21,372 nucleotides of DNA. It comes from Basidiobolus ranarum (Eukaryota > Basidiobolomycota > Basidiobolomycetes > Basidiobolales). A program made the position numbers and the translations under genes. Positions 1 through 8,663 of the stretch are shown piece after piece. The notes beneath the pieces are model-generated. The model saw nothing but the letters and a program-made list of their open reading frames with translations, was not told where the DNA came from and ran no database searches. Position 1 is the first letter of the stretch, and every line of letters begins with the position of its first letter. The stretch covers positions 1-21,372 of the forward strand of contig JASJQH010007082.1 in NCBI GenBank assembly GCA_040143965.1, given 5' to 3'.

Positions 1-50
1 ATGATAAGTAGTGTGAAATTTGAATGTATTGAGTTGATTTTATGCAGAAA

Positions 51-162
51 TACATATAATAAAAGCCACTCTATACAAGAAATTATTTCTCATACATATA
101 ATAAAAGCAATTCTATTCAAGAAATTATTTCTCATACATATAATAAAAGCAATTCTATACAA
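51..162. repeat. 42-bp tandem repeat (minisatellite), about 2.7 copies
   Basis: Units begin at 51, 93 and 135 with an exact 42-bp period; the third copy is partial. The unit is a multiple of three and one forward frame stays open from base 1 to 237, so it would encode a 14-residue repeat (HTYNKSNSIQEIIS). The frame is already open at the window edge and has no recognisable domain. It could be the 3' end of a repeat-rich protein or simply a minisatellite that happens to be open. Directly after it lies a short CCACCTA-type mini-repeat (about 170-184). Confidence 0.8.
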
Positions 163-237
163 CACTTACCACCTACCACCTACCAAAACTCTCATACAGT
201 TCAAATGTCAGACTTAACAAGTGGAGCACGTACTTAG

Positions 238-1304
238 AATATAAATCTATTTTATTTGGAGCAACTTATTTGGCCATAGGTACAAGCAGTATATAGGAGT
301 TCTATTTGAGTTGATTAAAGAGAAGCACAATATTTTAGATTCATTATTATCGCCACGTATTAATATTGTTAGCATAGCAATAAGCAATATTATACTTTGT
401 GATCTAAACGATATAATAAATAATATATATGCAATAGCAACATTACCACTAATGTTTCTGAATCAGTGAACATTGATAGTGCGTTGGCCAATAGAGTGAT
501 AAAGCCGTTATATTATAACACCAACTTAGTGCGATTGATACAATGCGCGCAAGAGCCAAAGATACTAAATTCCCGCACATTCCGGCACATTAGAATTGGT
601 TCCCAAGAGTTTAAATTTCTGGATTATTGATCGAAATCACGTGAATTGATAGCATTCCCGATTCGTTCCTTCCGCAAACGAGGTACATTTATTAAGACTA
701 CTAGCTGTCCCTAACCCAAAGTCAGCGAGGTGAATTCAGTGAAGATCCTCTCACTCTCATGGCTACAGTCAGAACGAGACAAGACCTGCTTAAAGGGAGA
801 GTGTGAATCCATGCATGTATTAGATCGGGAATGTTTGATAGGCTGTTAGATGTTATATAATCCAATGTACGGTTAGATATTATATAAGCAAGTGCAAGAG
901 AAATCATACAGTATGGCCTTTCTATTTAGTGGTGGATAGCGGTGAATAGTGACAGATAGTGATACCTTTAACAGGTGGGCAAATAATGGCAACAAGTACA
1001 TTTAGCGTGACGATAAAGAATTTGTTCCATAATAGAAGCTATATAACAAATTGTGAGAGCCAGCCGCTGATAAATAATTCAAACTAAATTGCCTCTCCCA
1101 ATCAACAACTCTTGTTTATTGCCATGGGGGTGTTACAAAACATTCGTAACGTTTGTCGATGTGTTTGGGATAATTCACTAGGACACGGAGACATTGGTTT
1201 GGAAACTGAAGGCGTATAAATTTCTGAGTTATGTCTTTTATAACATTCGATTTAACTGACTTTTCATATACTGAGCCTTTCAACAACTACACCCAACCAG
1301 CGTA
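238..1304. other. Intergenic, no gene seen
   Basis: About 1.07 kb of AT-rich sequence upstream of the peroxygenase. I see no convincing coding exon or RNA gene. Two imperfect 16-bp copies of GTTAGATRTTATATAA lie near 845-860 and 872-888. Confidence 0.6.
1215..1220 (+). promoter_or_regulatory. TATA-like element before the peroxygenase
   Basis: TATAAA lies about 85 bp upstream of the ATG at 1305. Position and sequence are reasonable for a fungal core promoter. There is no experimental support. Confidence 0.3.
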
Positions 1305-2090
1305 ATGTGGTATTCAACCAAAGCGACAATCTCTCTTCTTTCTTGGTTACCTTCCATCACTGTATTTGGACAGTTAGTCAGTGGTAGCCCAAACTTTGAA
1401 GGACCCCATGGATTAGTTGCCGGAGGGCATCATTGGGAAAAACCCAGCGATGCCATTCGCGGGCCATGTCCAGTGATGAATACTTTGGCGAATCATGGTT
1501 ATCTTCCGCGTTCCGGTCGAAATATCACTATATTTCAAATGCGGAATGGGATGCGTGAAGCACTCAATATTCCTCCTATTGTTCGTGATGTACTTACAGA
1601 GATGATTTTCAACAAAATTGGAAAATTTACAGAAACTAGTTTCGTCTTGCCAGATCTTAGAGAGATGAAATTTCACAACTTTATTGAGCATGACTTCTCG
1701 TTGTCCCGCCAGGACACAAACCTGGGCGATCCAGTGAATGCTGATCCAGAGTTGCTTAAGCAATTGGAGGAGGCCTCAAGTGAAGAGGACATGTACACAT
1801 TGGACGATTTAGTAAAACTAAGTAATAAGCGTATGAAGCACAGCCTGAAGTACAATCCTTTAGTTACCTACAATTTTAGGACCAAGGGTACCATGCATTT
1901 AGAAATAGCTCTGTTCCTTGATATCTTTGGGAAGAACAATACTGTCTCCAAGCAAACATTGATGGATATTTTTGCTCGCGAACGTTTGCCAGAACATTTC
2001 CAGAAGTCTGAGACGGCCAATTTTGCATCTTTTGTGGCTACACTTCTTGAGGTCGCAATTAAATCCAAATTGTTTAATCCGGAGATGTAA
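1305..2090 (+). CDS. Secreted short heme-thiolate peroxygenase (UPO/chloroperoxidase family)
   Basis: A single-exon 261-residue protein. The family uses hydrogen peroxide for oxygen transfer to, or halogenation of, organic substrates at a cysteine-ligated heme. The first ~27 residues form a hydrophobic signal peptide ending near VSG-S, so secretion is expected. The heme-ligand motif P54-C55-P56 sits in RGPCPVMNTLANHGYLPR. The E128-H129-D130 motif (EHDFSLSR) follows 73 residues later, as in chloroperoxidase and short UPOs, where it binds the Mg ion at a heme propionate. HLEIALFLDIFG near 198-209 probably supplies the catalytic Glu (E200). ERLPEHFQ near the C-terminus is also a family landmark. 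Length fits the short UPO class. It is intronless among intron-rich neighbours. An ATAAATAAAA-type polyadenylation region follows (about 2158-2168), after a TA microsatellite. Substrate is unknown. Confidence 0.9.
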   Translation: MWYSTKATISLLSWLPSITVFGQLVSGSPNFEGPHGLVAGGHHWEKPSDAIRGPCPVMNTLANHGYLPRSGRNITIFQMRNGMREALNIPPIVRDVLTEMIFNKIGKFTETSFVLPDLREMKFHNFIEHDFSLSRQDTNLGDPVNADPELLKQLEEASSEEDMYTLDDLVKLSNKRMKHSLKYNPLVTYNFRTKGTMHLEIALFLDIFGKNNTVSKQTLMDIFARERLPEHFQKSETANFASFVATLLEVAIKSKLFNPEM

Positions 2091-2144
2091 TATGAATGCA
2101 TCAAACACACAGGTTTCCGAAAATCACTACAGAAGAAAAGTCTG

Positions 2145-2163
2145 GCTATATATATATATATAA
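2145..2163. repeat. TA microsatellite in the peroxygenase 3' region
   Basis: A run of TA dinucleotides about 55 bp after the stop codon at 2090, merging into a TAAATAAAA polyadenylation-like signal. Confidence 0.7.
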
Positions 2164-2472
2164 ATAAAACAATATGTATTAATTGAGAATAAAGTTCTCC
2201 TACTTATATATCTGAACATTAGTAAGGGGCATGAGAGTTTTGTTAAATGTTAGGGAGAATCTGCTAACAAACATTCAACAAAGGAAATTCTGAATCGGAT
2301 CACTTGCAGAACTTACTCTAAGGTATATATATATAGAGATGCTGAACCCCTTATTGTATCAATACTTTCATTATATTTATTATATAAGCCTAAACCTATT
2401 ACTAGTCCTATTACACACCAAACTAGATACAAATCACCAAATGAAAGGGTGCATAGTAGTTCATCCATTTGA

Positions 2473-3922
2473 TTACAAAGCTTTTTGATGCTCTGGATAA
2501 TGGCTAGCCTCGTGGTCAACATGAACAAATGCACGCTCAACATTTGGTAAAGCTTCCAACTTGATTTGCAGACTCTCGCCTATCTCATGACTTTCGATCA
2601 GCGGGGTTTCCGGGGCTAAGACAATATCCACTTCCACAAGAAGATTGCTACCCGCGTAATAGGCACGGCAGGTATCAACTTGTAAGACTTTTGGATTATG
2701 GGTCAATGCTGATATTACAACATGTTAGTTAGATGTGCTCAAGTAGAGTCTAAGAGCTACAGTAGTTACCAATATAAGTGATCTTCTTAAGGAAATTAGG
2801 ATCCGCTGATTTTCCAACAAGCAATTCAATATTCTCTAGAAATTCAAACTTGATGTTAGAGGTGAAACTCAGCCATGATTATAAATGAAGGGGTACCATA
2901 AGCTGTGCTAGTCCAGGATTTCATAATAAGAAGCGCTATAGCCAAAGCACCAGCAGGATCAACCCACCATGCAATCTTGGTTCCTAACACAGCAGCAATC
3001 AAACCAAAAGTATTTACAAAGACATCATTCATGTGATCCTGTGCACACGCTTGAGCAGAAGGCGAGTCTATAAGAGTCCTGCAGTAAAAAAACAACACAG
3101 TCTTGACTCCTAAAGCAATTGCTATGCATATAATACCCCCAGTGCCCAATGCAGGCGAATGGTCGTGAAGAATTAACGCTCTAACTCCTTCAATCTACCC
3201 GGGAAAGTCGACGATCAACCATAGCATCAGAATAAAGCATCGGAATAAATTGAAATGAATAATCGACAAACCATTAATCCTAGCGAAAGAGTACCCATCA
3301 ATGCAGAAAATATAATGACACCAACTGTTTCCAAACGAGCCTTACCCTAAATTCGGATGTTAGTGGTATATATTTTCCCTAATAAACTTGGCTTACGTAC
3401 CACAGGATACTTGAGTAAGTTGCTTTTGGCAATAGCTCTCGCAGCATACACCAAAACTGCACTGGACAAAGCATCCATGAATGATTCAGCCATGGTCGCA
3501 AGAATCGATAGTGAGTGAGAACTGATTGCTGCATAAAGTTGTAGTCCAAACAAAGCGAGATTTGCACAAAAGGAACCATACACAGCGATTTTAACCTAAG
3601 GTATATCTGTTAATCATCTCCAACGTCGCTCAACAAAAATCACATGGAATACCTTAAGTCGTTGTGTATCTTCCTCATCAGGATTGCTAGAGCTTACAGG
3701 AGCCAGCAAACTATCAATGATTTCGTTCTGTTCCTCGTAAAAAGACAATACTCCCTTTCCGTGGCTTTTCTTTACCTCTCGAAGCTGGTCCAATGACATA
3801 CGACTAGAGCCCAATAATAAAGGATCTTGCTCTTGGTTGAGGCTGGCAGAGCGATGCACTAGTTCAGAGAGATTACTCGGATTCGGCAGATAGCCTAACT
3901 CTAACGAACTTGAACCCTCCAT
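2473..3922 (-). CDS. Cation diffusion facilitator, Mn-type (MTP8-11-like)
   Basis: A 379-residue metal/proton antiporter expected in the vacuolar, Golgi or plasma membrane, exporting Mn2+ from the cytosol. Six exons, written high to low: 3922-3653, 3595-3401, 3346-3272, 3194-2897, 2835-2770, 2708-2473. All introns are GT-AG and the frame closes. The start is the ATG at 3922 (MEGSSSLELG); no earlier in-frame ATG was found. The N-terminal cytoplasmic part has the FYEEQNEIIDSLL segment typical of this subfamily. TM2 carries E127-S-F-M-D131 where Mn-CDFs usually have DxxxD. TM5 carries D233-H-M-N-D237, a canonical DHxND, followed by WWVDPAGALAIAL. The C-terminal domain ends with HVDHEASHYPEHQ. 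Mn specificity is inferred from the subfamily. Confidence 0.9.
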
Positions 3923-4863
3923 TTTACTCAAACCAAACTCAGTAAAGTGCGCGAGTAAATCTAAGAAATTCAGGTTAATTCAGGGTGGATAATAATCTAT
4001 TTATAAGAGTAATCAAGTCATTGAATGGGTGTCTGAATAATTAATAGACGGCACAAAGCAGCATGTGGAGGAGAATAAACACGATGGGAGAATATTATGG
4101 CTATTCTAATTCCGGTATATCTCTACCCTACAACATATGCGGTGTATCTTAGTGGATCATCGAACATATATAGCATGAGATAAGAATTACCTAACATTCA
4201 ATAGGAATTTTCTCTTTCCTAATCTGAGATATCCTCCTCTATCAATCTCATAGTATTGACCAAAGAGTTCAATCTGGTTTATACCTGTCGTCTAGCTTTG
4301 TCTTTTATATACCTGAGAAAGTTCTTTATGAAAATTAGATTTTTTCTGTTCGGAAGTGCCAAAGTGTAGATGAAGAGCAGTGTATGACAAAATAGTTATG
4401 TATTCGATCATCTGGGGGACGTCTTCCAGGAACCAAGCCTATCACCCCAAATTTCTCCCAAATTCTTTAGCAATACTTGAGTTCCCTCTCCTAAATTCTT
4501 GAATCATCGGATAGTACCATCACTCAGAATGATAATAGACTACCTTTGATAAAGATTCAGACCCTAGGTTCATGCTCGTCCACATAGATTATTCAAATAG
4601 AACCCTATCTAGCCTATAGATTGGCTGCTCTCATGAAGATCATCTATTACTGACTAAAAGTTCCAAAACTATCATGTCCAGATATGAATAGGTTAGACTG
4701 CTGTATTATCTGTTCGCCCAATATGGTTAATCATATCATTGAAATCTTAATATCGCATAATATTTGATCAAATATCCTTCATTTTAGCCAGAAAAAACTA
4801 TGCAAGTTGTAAATCATTAAATATTGTTTTTCATTTTAGGCTTAGGAGAGTTAGATACAATGG
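3923..4863. other. Intergenic, CDF upstream region and ORC5 downstream region
   Basis: About 0.94 kb. It should hold the promoter of the CDF gene and the 3' flank of ORC5. I found no exon, RNA gene or strong repeat on either strand. Confidence 0.55.
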
Positions 4864-6757
4864 TTATAGGAAATCAAACAGATATTTCTCGATCTCAAAA
4901 CGTACGGTTCGAGACACTTTCTTAACATATTCATAACTGACATTTGTCTTGCACTTCATATTATCCAAAGCATCCATACTTGTGGTGCGTATAAGCAGAC
5001 GTAAGGTGATGAGCGAAGCAATCTACAAAATCAAACCAATCATTAAAAAACAGGCGAGAGTAGCAACACTGAAGATAGAGGACTAACTTGTGAGTGGATA
5101 TCTACAGTGCTATCTAACGGCCTTTCTAAGATACTAAAGAATATGGCCAGCATTCTTTCTACCGGAAATGCCTTTGGACCCACGAGTTGCTGGCGAGTCT
5201 ATAGACCAGAGGGTCAGAATACAACTACAGTCTCGAAATGACCTTGAACAAAGTTACCTTTTTTCCAGTTTTATCAGCTCCTTGTTTACGTCCTCGTTTT
5301 TTTCCATTTGCTTCGCTACCGCGTGTGAAGAATCGCTGATCTAGCCTTGGTGGATTGTATGATGCCAAGTAGGATGCTATGAGTAAGAATCTGGAAAAAT
5401 AAGGAAGTTCACAATCGCCAAGATCTACATGAAGTACAGTTAGCTATACATGATAAATGCTCAATGAAAGAGATCCACTTTTACTGCATACTTTTCGACG
5501 TCAATTCCGAGATATCAAGTTCATTTTCCGCACTTTTTCTCTCCCATTCGGCGCTAGAGATCTCTCTGAGATATAACTTATCTGCCGCTGCAGTTAAAAA
5601 TGGTTGAACCAATCTAAACAGCTTGGTGGTCTCCGTCCTTTGAGCTAGTAAAGGATGAGATTCAATTAAATGTCAGGTTTACAGACAACTCAGAGTGAAT
5701 GTAGATGTACCTTGATTTTCCAACACGGGTTGTATATATTTGGGAAATATCATGGCAACTAGATGGCGCATCTCATTTAAATCTTTACAATTTCTATGGA
5801 ATACGTCGTAGAGAACATCCACAAATCCCAGGAAGAAAGTGATGTCCTCGTCTTCAGGACAATCCATTGCTATAATGTTCAAGATATCATGTGGGATTAA
5901 GTTAAAGAATCATATAGGTTGTCAACATTCCAGCATCAGCTTAAATAAGTAAAAAAGGATATCTTTTGTGTACTCTGGAAAGCGTATAACTAACGGCTCG
6001 AAACATCCACTCTTGCTGCGAAATTTCTCCCATACTACAGAGCTTACCATTATAACACAGATATTTTGTTTTGTCTATTTTGGCCGATAATTCTAAATCT
6101 TTAATGGATTTGCTTCCCGAGACATGAAAATCCAGACTTCACCTACCAGCTCTGACAATCTTAACAAGGCAGGTAGTACTGTGCCAGACATATCTCTCAG
6201 TCGCTCAGCTTTATCCAAGATCTGAACCAGGATAAGGTCTCAATAATAGTGCGAAGAATAAATCATAGAAAATGCCTACCAAATAACGGGTTTCTAAAGG
6301 ATTATTATATTGGCAAACCTGGCCCAATTGAATGAGGAACTCGTTGATGGAGTCACATCGAGCATGACCTTTAAACTTATTCTCAAAACTAGGTATAGTA
6401 CCAGAGAGTTGGTTCAAAGCGTGCTCAAACAGTAATCTAGGTGTATAACATTCCACACAATTTAGGAAAGCGTAGTTTGTTTTTGGTAACATTTCGTGAA
6501 ATAATGTCTTTAGTATAGAGGTTTTTCCAGAGGCTTGATGACCATATACAAATATAGAAGGAACTGTGACATCTGTGGGCTAATAGACATATATATAAAG
6601 AGGATCATTAATACTTGAAACAGGGAAATAGAACAATTCATAGGAATATAACGGCAATTTATACCTTCCCAAGTAATACTAGTAATTGACGAATCTGTTT
6701 TGAACGACCGGGGAAAGCCTTGCACAATTCAGTCACTTTATCTTCTTGTTCTAACAT
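4864..6757 (-). CDS. ORC5: Origin recognition complex subunit 5
   Basis: A 449-residue AAA+ subunit of the nuclear origin recognition complex, which marks replication origins. Nine exons: 6757-6665, 6579-6280, 6221-6147, 6074-5963, 5890-5711, 5644-5492, 5424-5258, 5198-5088, 5022-4864; the frame closes. Walker A is G44-[20 protein letters not shown] follows in the next stretch, and LDKAERLRD (about 133-141) lies at Walker [60 protein letters not shown] and [13 protein letters not shown] are all ORC5 landmarks. Human ORC5 is 435 residues, so length is normal. Seven introns are GT-AG. The fourth (5962-5891) is AT-AC and interrupts codon 194 (G|AT). A lysine-rich stretch ([16 protein letters not shown]) ends exon 7. 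Confidence 0.95.
5891..5962 (-). other. Probable U12-type AT-AC intron in ORC5
   Basis: Read on the minus strand, the 72-nt intron begins ATATCCTTT, a perfect U12 5' splice site. It has TTCTTTAAC at 5909-5901, one base from the U12 branch consensus TTCCTTAAC, about 11 nt before the 3' end CCCAC. Removing it joins ACAAAAG to ATGATATC and gives [15 protein letters not shown], which aligns without gaps to the family. The only GT-AG alternative I found (donor GTTGAC, acceptor ATTATAG) gives an insertion and loses the conserved DILNII segment. Confidence 0.85.
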
Positions 6758-7410
6758 TGTGTTTAATGGAGGGGGAAATTATCGCTGCTTCTGCGACTGT
6801 AAATCATTTAGTTCATCTCGACTGTTTGTCAGCTACAATCCAAACAATTGGAGAAATCACTCAAATCAAAACAAACAACATGTTTATTAAAAACGTTAAT
6901 TCAAACCCAAAACACAAAAAGGTATAACTTATGCAAATATTATGGCTTGATAACATCTTTGATGTCAATGAATATTCTAGCCCTAACCTTTAAATCAAAC
7001 TAGATTCTTGTACTATTGCACGCGTAATATTGAGTTAATTCCACTGATTTCAATGATAATTACTTCAAATTAGAAATTTGCCATTTGAATGCAAAAAACA
7101 ACACCCTAGTAATGTTATAATATTTGTCGAGAAATAGTGTCATTTCGAAAAATTAGTGAAACCAATCATTAAATTATCTATTTCTATACGCGATTTCAGT
7201 ATTACAAGGGCAGGAACATCAGGGGTCTGATGAAAAAAAAAAGAATTCGATCTGCTAGTGAAAAAAATATGCAAGGCTTACTGTGTCCAATCAATGCCGA
7301 AAATCAGTTCAGGGGGAACCTGCGCATTTGAAGGGATAGAATAATATAAAAGTCTATCTATCAGAGTGTAAGTCTCTCAGAACACTAGCAAAGAATCGCG
7401 ATTCGAAGCA
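6758..7410. other. Intergenic, ORC5 upstream region
   Basis: About 650 bp, AT-rich, containing the presumed ORC5 promoter. No convincing exon. It includes A-tracts near 7231-7242 and 7261-7267. Confidence 0.5.
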
Positions 7411-7648
7411 TCACTCACTGAAAGGAAGTTTTTCTTGCCTTTGAACTTGCTTTGGGGAAAGTCCTCGGACCTGTGGTAGAAAGTACCGTCTATAATTGAT
7501 CATCTGTTTGCTTGGTTTGACTGGCGTAGATGGAACTATTCCGGAGTCGTAAGTCAAACTGCAAATGGCCGTTCGTCATAGCACAGTAATGCGATTGTGG
7601 TTAACAACCATAACACAACGGGGCTCACTCTTGCAGTGTTCTCACCAT
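7411..7648 (-). CDS. Possible small two-exon gene, 55 residues, unrecognised
   Basis: Exon 1 is 7648-7629 (20 nt, MVRTLQ plus two bases). The intron runs 7628-7559 (GTGAGC...TTTGCAG) and exon 2 is 7558-7411. The product would be basic and rich in proline and glutamine, with YDSGIVPSTPVKPSKQMINY in the middle and RRYFLPQVRGLSPKQVQRQ towards the end. The composition looks like real protein rather than chance frame, and upstream stops make the intron necessary for an ATG start. A donor at the end (A|GTGAGT at 7416) could instead splice to GCGCAG near 7320 and change only the last residues. I do not recognise the family. No signal peptide or membrane segment is evident. Confidence 0.35.
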
Positions 7649-7790
7649 TTTTCTAATTATTTTCCTCCTTTTCATGCCGTTCAGTAATGGATTAGGGGTG
7701 AGATTGAGGAGGTAGTTGTCAAGTGGGTTTCCTGCTTATCTCTCTGGTAGCAAAAGGTATGTGTAGAAGTCCAATTATTGATATGTTTCA

Positions 7791-7868
7791 CTGGAATGAT
7801 GCTATTTGAATTTCTTCAACTGAATACAAAATGTGGTTTCATTAACCGAGCTTTTTAACCCTGACCTT
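7791..7868 (+). ncRNA. C/D box snoRNA, snR47/U36 family, copy 1
   Basis: Box C is ATGATGC (7796-7802, one off consensus). Box D' is CTGA at 7820-7823 and box D is CTGA at 7861-7864. The guide before box D, CGAGCTTTTTAAC, is a 13-nt perfect complement of the 18S rRNA segment GTTAAAAAGCTCG. The guide before box D', TTGAATTTCTTC, is a 12-nt perfect complement of the 25S segment GAAGAAATTCAA. Yeast snR47 directs 2'-O-methylation at these two sites (18S A619 and 25S A2220), and the vertebrate U36 family covers the equivalent ones. The fifth base before each D box pairs with an A in the rRNA, as the methylation rule requires. The terminal stem is short (GG/CC). Confidence 0.85.
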
Positions 7869-8084
7869 TCACATTACCCTTTCAACCAATTTACTCTCGA
7901 GTAACCATTTCTAACGAACTATTTCTTTCACCAGGCCTGTTTACAACTACACATCTCGTATGGCAGTTATATATGGTAAGCATTTCACTTAATTTCATAG
8001 AGTCATTGCGGGAAAGATGCTATTTGAATTTCTTCAACTGAATATAAAATGTGGTTTCATTAACCGAGCTTTTTAACCCTGACC
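7798..8084 (+). repeat. Pair of 69-bp direct repeats, 218 bp apart
   Basis: Copies 7798-7866 and 8016-8084 differ at one position (C at 7827 versus T at 8045). Similarity ends just outside the snoRNA boxes, so the duplicated unit matches the snoRNA and not the whole intron. Confidence 0.95.
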
Positions 8085-8088
8085 CAAT
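8009..8088 (+). ncRNA. C/D box snoRNA, snR47/U36 family, copy 2
   Basis: A 69-bp core (8016-8084) repeats the first copy (7798-7866) with a single substitution, located between boxes D' and D. Box D' is CTGA at 8038-8041 and box D is CTGA at 8079-8082; both rRNA guides are identical to copy 1. Box C is weaker here (AAGATGC at 8014-8020). GGG before box C can pair with CCC after box D. It lies in the second intron of the presumed host. The copies are either a recent duplication or are kept alike by conversion. Confidence 0.75.
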
Positions 8089-8174
8089 ACGCATGACATA
8101 ACACAAACTCTCTCTTTAAAGTCACACATACTCATTACATTATTTTAAAGGTTTTTGTAGTACTATCCGGAGAA

Positions 8175-8278
8175 ATGAAATCGAATGATGAACTAATTAA
8201 TCAAAAGGCTTAACCATTGAGGTGATATGTCACTTGTGATGTATCACCAAAGATACTTGATAGTTCTGACACTTTCAT
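8175..8278 (+). ncRNA. Probable third C/D box snoRNA, target not identified
   Basis: Box C is a perfect ATGATGA (8185-8191). Box D is CTGA (8266-8269). A six-pair terminal stem joins ATGAAA (8175-8180) to TTTCAT (8273-8278). A C'-like GTGATGT sits at 8236-8242, and an internal GGTGATA/TATCACC hairpin (8221-8247) could bring the guides together. The box D guide ends ACTTGATAGTT; I could not match it to a conserved rRNA or snRNA segment from memory. Its position next to two other snoRNAs strengthens the call. Confidence 0.55.
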
Positions 8279-8284
8279 CTTTTT

Positions 8285-8330
8285 TGCAAAGAGTGGTCTC
8301 TTTAACTGGGTTCGATTCCCAGATTTGCAT
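8285..8330 (+). pseudogene. tRNA-like fragment with intact T arm and B box
   Basis: The T arm is perfect: stem CTGGG/CCCAG around loop TTCGATT (8306-8322). It is followed by ATTTGCA (8323-8329), which pairs at six of seven positions with TGCAAAG at 8285-8291. GAGTGGTCT between them resembles a tRNA-Ser/Leu D loop. There is no anticodon arm, so only about 46 nt remain. It contains a consensus B box (GGTTCGATTCC). It may be a deleted tRNA, part of a tRNA-derived SINE, or an isolated TFIIIC site. Confidence 0.45.
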
Positions 8331-8663
8331 ATAAATTTTCAACAAAAAACCCTCCAAACCCGCAGTTAGATGTGACAAAAATTGGTCTCATAAAGTGAAC
8401 ATGTAAAATCTAGGCTAACTCTTAAAAGAGATGTCGCCGTAGATAACTCAAATGAATAGATAGACTTGAAGGAATTTTATTTAATAAATTGTTGACTCCT
8501 AGTCTGAGGAGAATTTATATACATCAAAAGCCAATCTTGTATTTTCCCTTTAGTCCGGTCGTACCCGTAACAATCTAGTAGAAAAAGGGGTGGTTGAAAT
8601 ATTCGAATTGAATAAGAACAGTATATAGGGTAAGATAGAGGCCGGTACGTTGATGAAGTACAC

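Larger units (their letters stand above)
7685..8160 (+). ncRNA. Probable snoRNA host transcript with at least two introns
   Basis: Splice signals frame two introns. The first is 7757-7934 (GTATGT...TCTAAC...TTTCACCAG) and the second begins at 7976 (GTAAGC) and ends at an AG at 8150 or 8160. Between them lies a 41-nt exon, 7935-7975. The upstream exon ends at 7756 and may begin after a pyrimidine-rich acceptor at 7684. Each intron contains one copy of the snoRNA repeat, with box D about 70 nt before the 3' splice site, the usual spacing for intronic C/D snoRNAs. I could not build a convincing ATG-to-stop frame through the exons, so the host is probably non-coding. The outer limits are uncertain. 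Confidence 0.5.

Noticed and set aside
1413-1763. 116-codon open frame on the minus strand
   Set aside because: Antisense to the peroxygenase, with no domain; a shadow of the coding strand.
5891-5980. GT-AG alternative for ORC5 intron 4 (donor GTTGAC, acceptor ATTATAG)
   Set aside because: It keeps the frame but inserts extra residues and removes the conserved DILNII segment; the AT-AC model fits the family exactly.
7225-7320. Extra 3' exons for the small minus-strand gene (reading VPPELIFGIDWTQ)
   Set aside because: The attractive peptide is in a frame that does not join the donor phase of the preceding exon.
8018-8084. The 69-bp direct repeats as transposon or LTR ends
   Set aside because: No target-site duplication or element between them, and the repeat limits coincide with C/D snoRNA boxes and rRNA guides, which explain them fully.
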